DNA of 64,000 bases from Undibacterium umbellatum. Its GTDB lineage: Bacteria > Pseudomonadota > Gammaproteobacteria > Burkholderiales > Burkholderiaceae_D. The notes under the pieces are model-generated. The model saw nothing but the letters and a program-made list of their open reading frames with translations, made no database searches and was not told the origin of the DNA. Below, in pieces: positions 54,096 through 63,300 of this stretch; position 1 is the first letter of the stretch; each line of letters starts with the position of its first letter. Both the position numbers and the translations under genes were made by a program. The stretch is from contig NZ_JACOFX010000001.1 in NCBI RefSeq assembly GCF_014284125.1, forward strand, positions 186,001 to 250,000. Reading direction: 5' to 3'.

Positions 54096-57000
54096 TCAGC
54101 AAAAATTCCTGCTACCCACTTCCAGTTGCCCCAGGAGGTGTGACATATCTACCAGACGTTTGGCAACCAGATGCCTGACTTCCGCCTCACATTGCCAGAT
54201 ACCATATACGCCCAACAGCGGTGCACTCAAGACTTCACTACGTTGCTTTTCCAGTACATTTGGCCAAATAATGACATTCACCGGGCCAGTCTCATCTTCT
54301 ATGGTGATAAAGATGACGCCTTTGGCAGTCTGTGGTCTTTGCCTTACCGTAACCAGGCCACAGCCACGGGCAAATTGCCCTTGTTGAAAAGTATTTAGCA
54401 TTTCTGCTGGCAAGAAGCGTTTGGCTAGTAATTGTGGTCTCAACAAGGCAAGGGGATGGCGCTGCAGGCTGAATCCGGTCGCATGATAGTCGCTATAAAT
54501 TTCCTGTGCTTCTGAAGGTGCTTTCAGTTGTGGCACTTGCTCCTGTATGCTGGTGGCCCGCAACAAATCCTTGTCCGGTATTGCACCTACTGCCTGCCAC
54601 AGTGCCTGCCTTCTATGTCCGGCCAAGCCTGACAAGGCATTACCTGCTGCCAGTATATGCAAATCATGTTGACTCAATTGCGCGCGTTTTGCCAGATCAT
54701 GCACATCATCAAAGGCTTGTTCCTGACGTGCCTGCGTGATACGCAAAGCTGCATCCTTGGACATGCCATATAGCAGAGAAAACCCCATGCGCACAGCAGG
54801 TTGCATGGTCCCGGTAAATTTATTGAGCTGCGTCTCAGCCTCAAGTGAAGAATCCCAATTACTGCAAGTCACATCGATTGCGCTGACTTGCACATCGTGA
54901 CGGCGTGCATCCTGTATCAATTGCGAGGGTGAATAAAATCCCAGGGGTTGCGAATTCAACAGTGAACATAAAAAAACGGCAGGTTCATGGCGCTTGATCC
55001 AGCTACTGAAATACGCCAGGATGGCAAAGCTGGCAGAATGGCTTTCAGGAAAGCCATAATCACCAAACCCCTTCATTTGCTCGTAGATCCCTTGAGCAAA
55101 ATCACGCTCATAGCCATTCTTGACCATGGTTTCCACTATTCTGGCTTCATACGCTTCCAGCCCGCCTTTACGCTTCCAAGCTGCCATTGCGCGGCGCAAA
55201 CCATCTGCTTCCCCCGGCGTAAAGTCCGCCGCATGCATTGCGATCTGCATGACTTGCTCCTGAAAAATAGGTATCCCCAGCGTACGCTCCAGCGCTGCCC
55301 GCATGCCTGGGTTTTCATGGATTTCTATAGGTTGCTTGCCCTGACGCCTTTGCAGATACGGATGCACCATGCCTCCTTGTATAGGACCCGGCCGCACAAT
55401 GGCAACTTGTATCACCAAATCATAAAATTGTCTGGGCCTTAGGCGCGGCAACATACTCATCTGTGCACGGGATTCAATCTGAAACACACCTATGGTATCT
55501 GCCTTGCAAATCATGTCATAGGTCAGCGAGTCTTCCCTTGGGACATCCTGCATGCACTTAGGCTTACCTGGCAATGTAGCCATCAGGTTAAAAGCACGGC
55601 GCAATGCCGACAGCATGCCAAGGGCCAGCACATCAACCTTGAGCAAACCTAGAGATTCAAGATCATCTTTATCCCATTGGATCACATTGCGTTTTTCCAT
55701 CGCCGCATTTTCTATAGGCACCAACCTGGATAATTTGCCGCGTGCGATGACAAAGCCACCACTGTGCTGGGATAGATGACGCGGAAAACGCAGCAATTTC
55801 CCTGTCAACAGAGCCCATTGCTGGGCTATAGGCGAGTTGGTATCGAGGCCGCATTCAGTAAATCGTTGAAATAACTCTTGCTTGCTATCAAACCAGCGAT
55901 GCGATTTTGCTACGGCATCAACAATCGCAAGATCTACGCCCAAGGCCTTTCCCACATCACGCAAGGCGCCACGTGGGTGATAGGTGTGTACTGCGGCCGC
56001 AAGGGCAGCGCGATCACGTCCATATTTGTCGTAGATGTACTGCATGACTTCTTCACGGCGCTGATGCTCAAAATCGACATCGATGTCGGGCGGCTCACCT
56101 CTTTCCTTTGACAGGAAGCGTTCAAATAGCAGGGTATGTGTTTCTGGGTTAACTTCGGTGATGTGCAGGCAATAGCAGACGACAGAATTGGCTGCCGAGC
56201 CGCGTCCCTGACATAGAATCTCTTTTTTCCTGGCGAAATTAACGATGTCAAACACCGTCAAAAAATAAGGCTCATAAGCAAGATCATTAATCAGGTGCAA
56301 TTCATGTTCTATTTTGTGGGTTACTGATGATGGCAAGCCTTGTGGATAGCGCGAGTGCGCTCCTTTATACACCTGCAACTTTAAATAACTGGCAGGCGTG
56401 TATCCTTTAGGTACCAGCTCGTGCGGGTATTCATAGCGCAATTCATTCAATGAAAAGCTGCACAGCTCGGCAATTTTCACTGTTTCAGCCAGGGAATGCA
56501 GCGGGTAGATCGTCGCCAGCCGCAAGCGGGAACGCAGGTGCTGCTCTGCATTCATCGCCAACGCATAACCACATTCGGTGATGGGCTGACACAGCCGTAT
56601 GGCAGTCATCGTATCTTGCAAGGGCTTGCGGGATCTGACATGCATTGTGACCTGGCCAATTGCAACAACTGGCAATTGCACGGTCTCGGCTACCGCATCA
56701 ACTTGTTGTTTTTGATATTCATCTGCAATTTGCATCAATAAATTCAAACCTATCCAGGCACGACCAGGAAAGTGTTGCTTCAACCAATTTGCTTGTCTCA
56801 GCAGTACATCGCTTTCTGCCGGGTAGGCTGGCACCAGTATCAACAGGCAATCTGGCAAGCCAGACAAATGCTCTAAACCTGTTGGTGGCGTGACGAAGTC
56901 CCTGGGTGTCAATAAGTAACTGCCTTTGGTTGCCCGGCATCGCCCAAGGGTGATCATTTCAGAGAGATTGCCATAGCCTTCGCGGTTTTGTGCAAGGGCA

Positions 57001-57260
57001 ATCAGATGCACACTACTTGCAGGTGCTTCTATATCTTCCAGTTTGAAGTGGGCACCGATGATGAGATGCAAGCCCGTATTTTTTGCTGCTGTATATGCTC
57101 TTGCCACGCCAGCCAAGGAACACTCATCGGTAATGGCGAGGGCACGATAATCCAGTTTAATGGCACGTGCCACCAATTCTTCTGAATGTGATGCTCCATG
57201 CAGGAAGCTGAAATTGCTCATGCAAAATAATTCGGCATATTCGGGCAGGAAGGCACTCAT
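54096..57260 (-). CDS. dnaE2: Error-prone DNA polymerase III alpha subunit DnaE2 (ImuC)
   Basis: A 1054-residue C-family polymerase. N-terminal PHP domain (FLHGASHSEELVARA), the polymerase palm with the DIDVDFEHQRREEV acidic motif, RGSAANSVVCYCL, and HhH/OB parts toward the C terminus. DnaE2 is shorter than replicative DnaE and lacks a tau-binding tail. With ImuA and ImuB it forms the SOS mutasome for lesion bypass. Third gene of the imuA-imuB-dnaE2 run, 17 nt after imuB. Confidence 0.95.
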   Translation of the reverse strand: MSAFLPEYAELFCMSNFSFLHGASHSEELVARAIKLDYRALAITDECSLAGVARAYTAAKNTGLHLIIGAHFKLEDIEAPASSVHLIALAQNREGYGNLSEMITLGRCRATKGSYLLTPRDFVTPPTGLEHLSGLPDCLLILVPAYPAESDVLLRQANWLKQHFPGRAWIGLNLLMQIADEYQKQQVDAVAETVQLPVVAIGQVTMHVRSRKPLQDTMTAIRLCQPITECGYALAMNAEQHLRSRLRLATIYPLHSLAETVKIAELCSFSLNELRYEYPHELVPKGYTPASYLKLQVYKGAHSRYPQGLPSSVTHKIEHELHLINDLAYEPYFLTVFDIVNFARKKEILCQGRGSAANSVVCYCLHITEVNPETHTLLFERFLSKERGEPPDIDVDFEHQRREEVMQYIYDKYGRDRAALAAAVHTYHPRGALRDVGKALGVDLAIVDAVAKSHRWFDSKQELFQRFTECGLDTNSPIAQQWALLTGKLLRFPRHLSQHSGGFVIARGKLSRLVPIENAAMEKRNVIQWDKDDLESLGLLKVDVLALGMLSALRRAFNLMATLPGKPKCMQDVPREDSLTYDMICKADTIGVFQIESRAQMSMLPRLRPRQFYDLVIQVAIVRPGPIQGGMVHPYLQRRQGKQPIEIHENPGMRAALERTLGIPIFQEQVMQIAMHAADFTPGEADGLRRAMAAWKRKGGLEAYEARIVETMVKNGYERDFAQGIYEQMKGFGDYGFPESHSASFAILAYFSSWIKRHEPAVFLCSLLNSQPLGFYSPSQLIQDARRHDVQVSAIDVTCSNWDSSLEAETQLNKFTGTMQPAVRMGFSLLYGMSKDAALRITQARQEQAFDDVHDLAKRAQLSQHDLHILAAGNALSGLAGHRRQALWQAVGAIPDKDLLRATSIQEQVPQLKAPSEAQEIYSDYHATGFSLQRHPLALLRPQLLAKRFLPAEMLNTFQQGQFARGCGLVTVRQRPQTAKGVIFITIEDETGPVNVIIWPNVLEKQRSEVLSAPLLGVYGIWQCEAEVRHLVAKRLVDMSHLLGQLEVGSRNFC

Positions 57261-57277
57261 GTTGATATATCCAAATG

Positions 57278-58789
57278 CTATCCAAAAATACCATGCAAGA
57301 ACCAGACAGGCTCTTCACTTTCAGGATCATTGGCTCGCTCGCGATAAATCCAGTAGCGCACATGGCGCTTATCGACAGCGATGTAGTAATCCCGGGTTTG
57401 TATCTGCTCATTCCACCAGCCGGATTCTATGCGCTCAGCCGGAGAAACAAGTTTCAATTCTGATCCGTAATAGGGACGATGCTCGTGAATGTCCAGCGCC
57501 AGCGGCTGCGGTAACAACCAGTTGGGGCGCAAGACATAGCCTGCCAATGCGTGAGCAGGGCAGGGCGGTGGGGGTTTCTTGATGACAGAAATCCAGTGAT
57601 TGGCAATATCCGCCCTATGGTCTGCATGCGGTGCCGGCTGCAAGACATTATCTTCGCCCAGACGTGCAATCAAGAGTTCAAGTAAGCGCTTATGTTCATT
57701 TTCCTGCCCACCGGGTTCAGGAAACAAGGTATAGCTTTGCGCCTCGCGCAATATGGTCTGCTTTACTTCCAACAGCATGCCGATGACGGCACTATGCAGT
57801 TTTAGCTGGCTCAACTTTTCTTTGAACAAGCTGAGTAGATGCGATTCTTGCCAGCATGCTTGTGCCAGATGCAAGTCAAACATGGTCGGCGGGATGGCCT
57901 GGCGACCACGCTCATGCAATAACTCCATGTGTATATGCGTCACTGCCAGTTGCTGCGCTGCCAGCCAGCCCAACAACTGCGCCAGCAAGCTGCGGGCAAA
58001 GATTAGTAGTGATTCTGCTTGCTCTATACGGTCTGGTAATTCCATTTTGACTTTGAATTCTGGCGCTGCGAGATACCATTCATGCACCTCGGCCTGCTCG
58101 CCATAGGCTTGATCCAGTTCTATGAGTAAAGCCTTGCCTCCGCGTCTTTGCAGGCCGGGGCGAGGCAAGTGCCGTAAATCTCTCAAGCTATAACAGGCTA
58201 TGCCCTGTAATAACTCAGTCAAAGGCTGCGCCGCAGTGAGCAATTTGACTGGTAGCCTGTCCAGGCGTTGCGTTAATCGCTGCATTTTAAAAACGTGCTG
58301 TCCTCTGAGTAGTTTACGTGATGCTTCCTTGGCCAACAGCCAGGCAGCCCTGGCAACGGGGGCTATGCCTGTGGTTGCTGTATAACCCAAAATGCGCATG
58401 CTCTCTTGCACACGTTTACGCAAAGCACGTATGCCACCAAATAAACTCAGGCTTGCGCTGATATCAACCAGTATGCAATCATCTTCTGCGAGGCAGACTT
58501 GTGGTGAGTATTGCAGCAACGTAGTTGCCACCGCCTGTAATGCCAGCTTTTCTTTAATTTGATCACGTTGATAGCACTCTGCACCAGCGCACAGCATTTG
58601 CACGCCGCCCGTGCGCATGTTCAAACGTATACCCATATGATTCGCAGACTCAGACATGGACGTTACCCGCCCGTGATGGAGGATGACACTGACTTGCGTC
58701 TCTTGCTGAGCAAACAAGGGAGTGACAAAGACCTCAAGCTGGAGTAAAGGCAGGTGCACGGCTATCCACAGTGGAGGGCAAGTTACCAT
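57278..58789 (-). CDS. imuB: Y-family polymerase-like protein ImuB
   Basis: A 503-residue protein from the ATG at 58789 (MVTCPPLWIAVHLP); an upstream in-frame ATG lies wholly within imuA. It has the Y-family fold, but the DxD catalytic start is replaced (LWIAVHL) and the second acidic motif reads LVDIS rather than the catalytic DE pair. ImuB is thought to be a catalytically inactive hub that binds the beta clamp and DnaE2. The start overlaps imuA by 56 nt. Confidence 0.88.
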   Translation of the reverse strand: MVTCPPLWIAVHLPLLQLEVFVTPLFAQQETQVSVILHHGRVTSMSESANHMGIRLNMRTGGVQMLCAGAECYQRDQIKEKLALQAVATTLLQYSPQVCLAEDDCILVDISASLSLFGGIRALRKRVQESMRILGYTATTGIAPVARAAWLLAKEASRKLLRGQHVFKMQRLTQRLDRLPVKLLTAAQPLTELLQGIACYSLRDLRHLPRPGLQRRGGKALLIELDQAYGEQAEVHEWYLAAPEFKVKMELPDRIEQAESLLIFARSLLAQLLGWLAAQQLAVTHIHMELLHERGRQAIPPTMFDLHLAQACWQESHLLSLFKEKLSQLKLHSAVIGMLLEVKQTILREAQSYTLFPEPGGQENEHKRLLELLIARLGEDNVLQPAPHADHRADIANHWISVIKKPPPPCPAHALAGYVLRPNWLLPQPLALDIHEHRPYYGSELKLVSPAERIESGWWNEQIQTRDYYIAVDKRHVRYWIYRERANDPESEEPVWFLHGIFG

Positions 58790-59462
58790 AGTTTGTCGCA
58801 AGTTTTTCTTTGCCTGGGTGAGCATAGGCATACAAATAAGGATGATCTGGCACATGCAATGCCAGCGGCGCATCGCGCTGGCTGCCACGGCGCTTGAGAA
58901 TGCTCAGCTCCAGGCCATATTGAGTGGCTTGTACACTCAATCGCAAGGGCGCGGGAGAGGCTTGCTGCGCAGCCCGCATATCACGCATTAAAAAAAATAA
59001 AGTCTCTGAGCTTTGCGCTGCCAGATGCAAACGACGCAAAGCTTCACTACGGATGCTGGATGTCCAGAATAACAGCGCGCCACAACTGCTATTGCGCAGC
59101 ACCTGCTCTGCCGCCCACAGGGCATCGACATGCTTGTTACAGCGTATCCATATCAACTGCGATGGCTGCAAGCCTGTGCTTGCAAAAGCCAATGCTTGCG
59201 GTATATAAGGCGGTGTCAACAAAGCAATGGGACGGCCATCAAGTTGACTTAAGGCGGGTTTGAGTAGACTGAGCTCGGCAGTGCCAATCTGCGGTAACAA
59301 AATCTCGGTTAATTGCCCCTGCGGCCAGCCATTTCCGGGCAGCTCAGTATTGAGTTCAGCATAACCACTGGGCAAATAGCCACCCTGACCACGCGCCAGT
59401 TGCGATGCACGCCACAATGCGGGGTGTATGTGTTCAGGATAAAGTGAGGAAGCGTAGGTCAT
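58734..59462 (-). CDS. imuA: Translesion synthesis accessory protein ImuA
   Basis: About 242 residues from the ATG at 59462 (MTYASSLYPEHIHPALWRA); an ATG nine nt upstream at 59471 is an alternative. A longer in-frame reading to 59675 crosses the LexA box and promoter, so it is rejected. ImuA is a RecA/SulA-like protein (PGNGWPQGQLTEILLPQIGTAE near the N terminus, then a degraded ATPase core). It is required for ImuB-DnaE2 mutagenesis. First gene of the cassette. Confidence 0.85.
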   Translation of the reverse strand: MTYASSLYPEHIHPALWRASQLARGQGGYLPSGYAELNTELPGNGWPQGQLTEILLPQIGTAELSLLKPALSQLDGRPIALLTPPYIPQALAFASTGLQPSQLIWIRCNKHVDALWAAEQVLRNSSCGALLFWTSSIRSEALRRLHLAAQSSETLFFLMRDMRAAQQASPAPLRLSVQATQYGLELSILKRRGSQRDAPLALHVPDHPYLYAYAHPGKEKLATNYGNLPSTVDSRAPAFTPA

Positions 59463-59472
59463 ATCGCACATA

Positions 59473-59488
59473 CTGATTAAATATACAG
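59473..59488 (-). promoter_or_regulatory. LexA (SOS) box of the imu operon
   Basis: CTGTATATTTAATCAG on the minus strand is a CTGT-N8-ACAG-type site with one mismatch (TCAG instead of ACAG). It overlaps the -10 element by two bases and ends 1-11 nt before the imuA start codon, an ideal repression position. Confidence 0.75.
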
Positions 59489-59515
59489 TATATGTAATAT
59501 ATCGGGAGACTTCAA
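59487..59515 (-). promoter_or_regulatory. imuA promoter
   Basis: Minus strand: TTGAAG (59515-59510), a 17-nt spacer and TATACT (59492-59487), overlapped by the LexA box. The transcript would have a very short 5' leader before imuA. Confidence 0.7.
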
Positions 59516-59566
59516 AGTTTATTTTATGGTCGGTACTACGTGACTGGAGCAAAAGAGTACAGAGAG

Positions 59567-59698
59567 ATGAGAAAACCACAGCTTTACAAATTACTGATTG
59601 CACATACAGTTGTTTGTGATAAAGTTCGCTCCATGGACGAACGCATGGATGTCTTGATGACCGTTCCTCTATCACATACCAACCGATATGGAGATTGA
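59567..59698 (+). CDS. Small hypothetical frame divergent from imuA (43 codons)
   Basis: MRKPQLYKLLIAHTVVCDKV... to TGA at 59696. It starts 105 nt from the imuA start on the opposite strand, with only a weak AGAGAG ribosome site; a GTG at 59540 could extend it by nine residues. I do not recognise it. Its stop is 2 nt before the next small gene's ATG, which suggests translational coupling. Confidence 0.35.
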   Translation: MRKPQLYKLLIAHTVVCDKVRSMDERMDVLMTVPLSHTNRYGD

Positions 59699-59700
59699 AT

Positions 59701-59928
59701 ATGGCAAACCTCGAACAGTCCTTTGATACACGCTTCAGCTTGCAATTCGCCCCGACATCATTTCTGATGCGTCTGGGGCGTCGTGAAATTTTTGTCTGCC
59801 GCGACTTTAGGCAGCGCTCTTACTATGTCAATCCTGTACTGGATTGCAGTACAGGCATACAAGCTGGGCACCTGGAAATACTGATGTTCCGTAAATGGCT
59901 GATTATTTTATCCAAAGCTAATTGGTAG
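59701..59928 (+). CDS. Small hypothetical protein (75 residues)
   Basis: MANLEQSFDTRFSLQF, then RLGRREIFVCRDFRQRSYY, VNPVLDC and an Ile/Leu-rich C terminus (HLEILMFRKWLIILSKANW). A beta-rich fold is plausible; no family is recognised. It follows the 43-codon frame by 2 nt. It is the larger and better supported of the two, and might be SOS-linked through the nearby LexA box, which is untested. Confidence 0.45.
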   Translation: MANLEQSFDTRFSLQFAPTSFLMRLGRREIFVCRDFRQRSYYVNPVLDCSTGIQAGHLEILMFRKWLIILSKANW

Positions 59929-60397
59929 CAATGAGTCATGCTTAAGCTGGCTATTAAATACATTCCACAATTGAACAAATAACTCTTGGTAGCAAATATA
60001 TCCGTCACATTGTTCAGATATATTTACTTCAGGAAAGTCCAGTTCTGTAAGATATCAATTTTTAGTGAATATACAATTGAACACTTAATGTCCAATTGCA
60101 AATCCTAAGCACACAAGAAATGGCCAGGGGCAGGGCATGCATTATCTGTTATACGTCACCAATGCTTATTAACATCCCTGTATTGCGCTCCAAGCTAGAT
60201 AGCGTCAACAAAACTGGGTATCTTTCAGGGTATGAGCGTAGGTGCTTTTGCCCCAACGAATGAGCATGAACTGCATCACAATGATCTTGTAGAAACCATC
60301 TGGTTGTATAAGTCGATAAATTGCCCTGAGTTTAAATAAATTCAAGGGGATGACGCATGTGTATCCCTATCCCCTTACTGAAAATTATATATGTATA
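59929..60397. other. AT-rich intergenic region without supported genes
   Basis: 469 bp. An 11-bp direct repeat, ACAATTGAACA, occurs at 59967-59977 and 60073-60083. A 35-codon frame (60232-60339, MSVGAFAPTNEHELHHND...) has only a weak ribosome site and is not called. A hairpin near 60344-60376 may end the synthetase gene. Nothing else stands out; it may contain gene debris. Confidence 0.5.
60344..60376 (-). terminator. Possible terminator downstream of the peptide synthetase gene
   Basis: AAGGGGAT (60344-60351) pairs with ATCCCCTT (60369-60376), 22 nt beyond the minus-strand stop at 60398. The loop is long (17 nt) and only a poor T-tract follows on the minus strand, so confidence is low. Confidence 0.35.
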
Positions 60398-63300
60398 TCA
60401 AGAACCCGTCATTGCAGCGGGGCAACCATGCCAACTGGAATTGGTGGGAATATATTCCCCCTTCATCACCAGCGTCAATGCACCAAGACTGGCACCATCT
60501 GCTACCACGGCGCTATACAAAACCGAGCTGCGCGGCCCCATGTACACACGTTTACCAATACTGACGTAATCAATTTTCATGACCCGGTCTTCAAACAAAT
60601 GTGTTTGCGGGCAAGCAAGGGCGTTGATTTCGCTATATTCACCAATGCTGACGCAGTCAAACTCGGTAATATCTGTAGTATCCATATATACCCCTCGTCC
60701 GATTTTGCAACCAAGCAGATTGAATGCCAAAGGCAGCCATGGCGTACCACGCAGGTAGCGCATGAAATTCGGCACTGCAATTCCTTCATACAGATTGGTA
60801 ATGCCTTCTGATATCCAAACAAAGGGCGTCCACATGGGCACGCTGCTTTTCTTGTAGCGGAAAATCAGCAACCATTTCAACATCAGGATGAAGGCAAAAC
60901 TGCCCACACCATACAACAAACCTGCAACGACCAGGTAATACAAGACTTCACTCCAGCGATCATCGCCTGCCAAAGGCATCAAATCAAGAACTATGGTATA
61001 GCCAACGGCAATCACCATCGCATGCGGCGCAATGATGCGGAAAGCCTCGATCAAACCCCGACCCAGACGGCGAATTGCTGAAGGCCGGAAGGTCAGATTC
61101 TCAGGGAAACCCTTGGTTTCTTCGCGGGCAGGCAAATGGATTGCTGGAGAACCCAACCAAGTGTCACCTTCATGCATCTGCTCGTTACTTGGTGCACTGG
61201 AGTGGACACCAATTAAGACGTTTTCAGGCAAGATCGTGCCATCTGGAATATATGCGCCATTGCCAACAAAGCTGCGACGCGAAATCACCGTAGGGTGCAT
61301 GCTCATCCAGCCGCAATCAATTTGCTCATCACCCAGCAATACCGCATCGGCAATAAAGGTTTCATCACCTAAAGTCAACATATCTGGGACTACACCCAAG
61401 GCTGTGGAAATCTCAGCCCCACGACCAACTTTTGCGCCCAGCAAACGATACCAGAAGGGCGCATAGACCGTTGCATATACACCGTGCAAGACGTTCAGGC
61501 TGGATTCCTGAATTTGATTGACTAACCATTTACCGCAATAAGTATTGCCATGTACGGGATATTGCCCTTGCTTTAAGGTTGGCAAAATACTCCAGCGTAT
61601 ACCGGCAGAAAGTAGGGCGGTGCACACAATCAACACAGCAGTGGCGGGAAAAGCCAGCAAGAAATATTTTACGAGCTGAAAGGCCACTGAGTTGCTTTGC
61701 AGTCCTGGGAAAAGTTCGGAGTTATCAAACCAGTCTATAGTCATAAAACTGGGAAAAACCGGCATAAAGAACAGCGCGCTGATCAAGAGTGAACCAAACA
61801 CAAAAAACACAGTTTCACCAAGCAGGCGCAAGCGCGTAGCCTGAGGTCTTGGTGGAAAGGTCGCGGCATCAAACAAGCCCACATCTCTGGCAGGCGATCC
61901 TTTCCATATTCGGGATCTTGGTATCCGTTGTCCCTCACTCAGTGCAGATTGCCCATCAAGATGGCCGCCGGCTTCTAAATAGACATTGCCTTCCAGTACA
62001 GCATACGAGCCAACATACGCATCATCTTCCAGCGTGATTGCTCCCAAGATTAACTCGCCATGCTGTACCCTGGCATTTTCAAAATTGCTCGCATTACCTA
62101 TACTGCAACGATCGCCTATGGACAACAAATCCGGCACACGCAAAGTCATGGAACCTATCACCACATCAGAGCCTATCTTTGCACCCAGGGCGCGCAACCA
62201 CCAGGTGTATAAAGAAGAGCCACTCAGCATATAAGCAGGCGCCGCTTCCACTAGCCTGTCAACCAGCCACCATCGATAATATGTCCATCCCCATAAGGGA
62301 TAACGCCCGGCTTTCAAACGTCCGGCAATCAGCCATTTCGCCATGATGGCGACCGCAAATTCGGCCAGGGTCAACAATAGGAAAACACCAACAGACAAGA
62401 GCACTGCTCTTGCAATAGAATCATCAGGGTCACCTGTAAAGAAGTGGTAAGCAAAAAAAGGGGCCAACCATTGCACCATGCGCATGGCCACCAACCAAGG
62501 TATGGCCACTGCCTGCCCCAGACCGCACAGCCAGCGCTTCCAACCTGGAGCAGCTACCCATTGTGACTTACTGATTGCCGTAGCGGCATCCTGGGTTTGT
62601 CCGGTGGATTCAAGAACATCCACCATCTTTGTGATGATGCGATGTGCATAAATGTCACTTATCCTGAAATAGGCAAAGCGAGGGTGTTTGCGTAAAATCG
62701 ACACCAACTTTGCCGCCATTAAAGAATGGCCACCCAGGTCTGTGAAAAAATCTGATGTCCGCTTTATTGCCTGTCCAGGAAACAGGCTGGCCAAAGCTTC
62801 AAACAGCACAACCTCTGTTTCGGTTTGTGGAACATCAGAATCATTATTTGCCACCTGCTTGACCAACTCGATTTTTTTGAGCGCATTGCGGTCAATTTTG
62901 CCTGAAGTTAGCCTCGGCATTTCAGCTAAGTATTCAAACCTGGCTGGCACCATATAAATCGGCAAGACCCGGCCCAGCTCTACACGCAAGACGGCGGCAT
63001 GCTGTGCAAAAGTGCTGGCATCAGAATCTGCAGGCAATTGATCCTTGACAATGAAAGCCACAATCTGATCAATCTCCTCATCCTTACGCAAAACAACAGC
63101 AACCGCACCCACGCCATTTTGTTTGGCTAGAACAGATTCAATTTCACCCAGCTCAACTCGGAAACCACGGATTTTTACCTGATCATCAGCTCGTCCCAGG
63201 CATTGCACACTGCCGTCGGGATTAAAACAAGCCAGATCACCAGTGCGATACAGCCTGGCCTCATGCGAATTCCTGGCCCAGGGATTAGGCAAGAATTTTT

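Noticed and set aside
59463-59675. A longer imuA reading from an ATG at 59675
   Set aside because: It would run through the promoter and LexA box, and the extra 71 residues do not look like ImuA.
60232-60339. A 35-codon frame in the gap downstream of the peptide synthetase
   Set aside because: Weak ribosome site, no recognisable product, and the surrounding sequence is AT-rich with in-frame stops nearby; chance is the simplest explanation.
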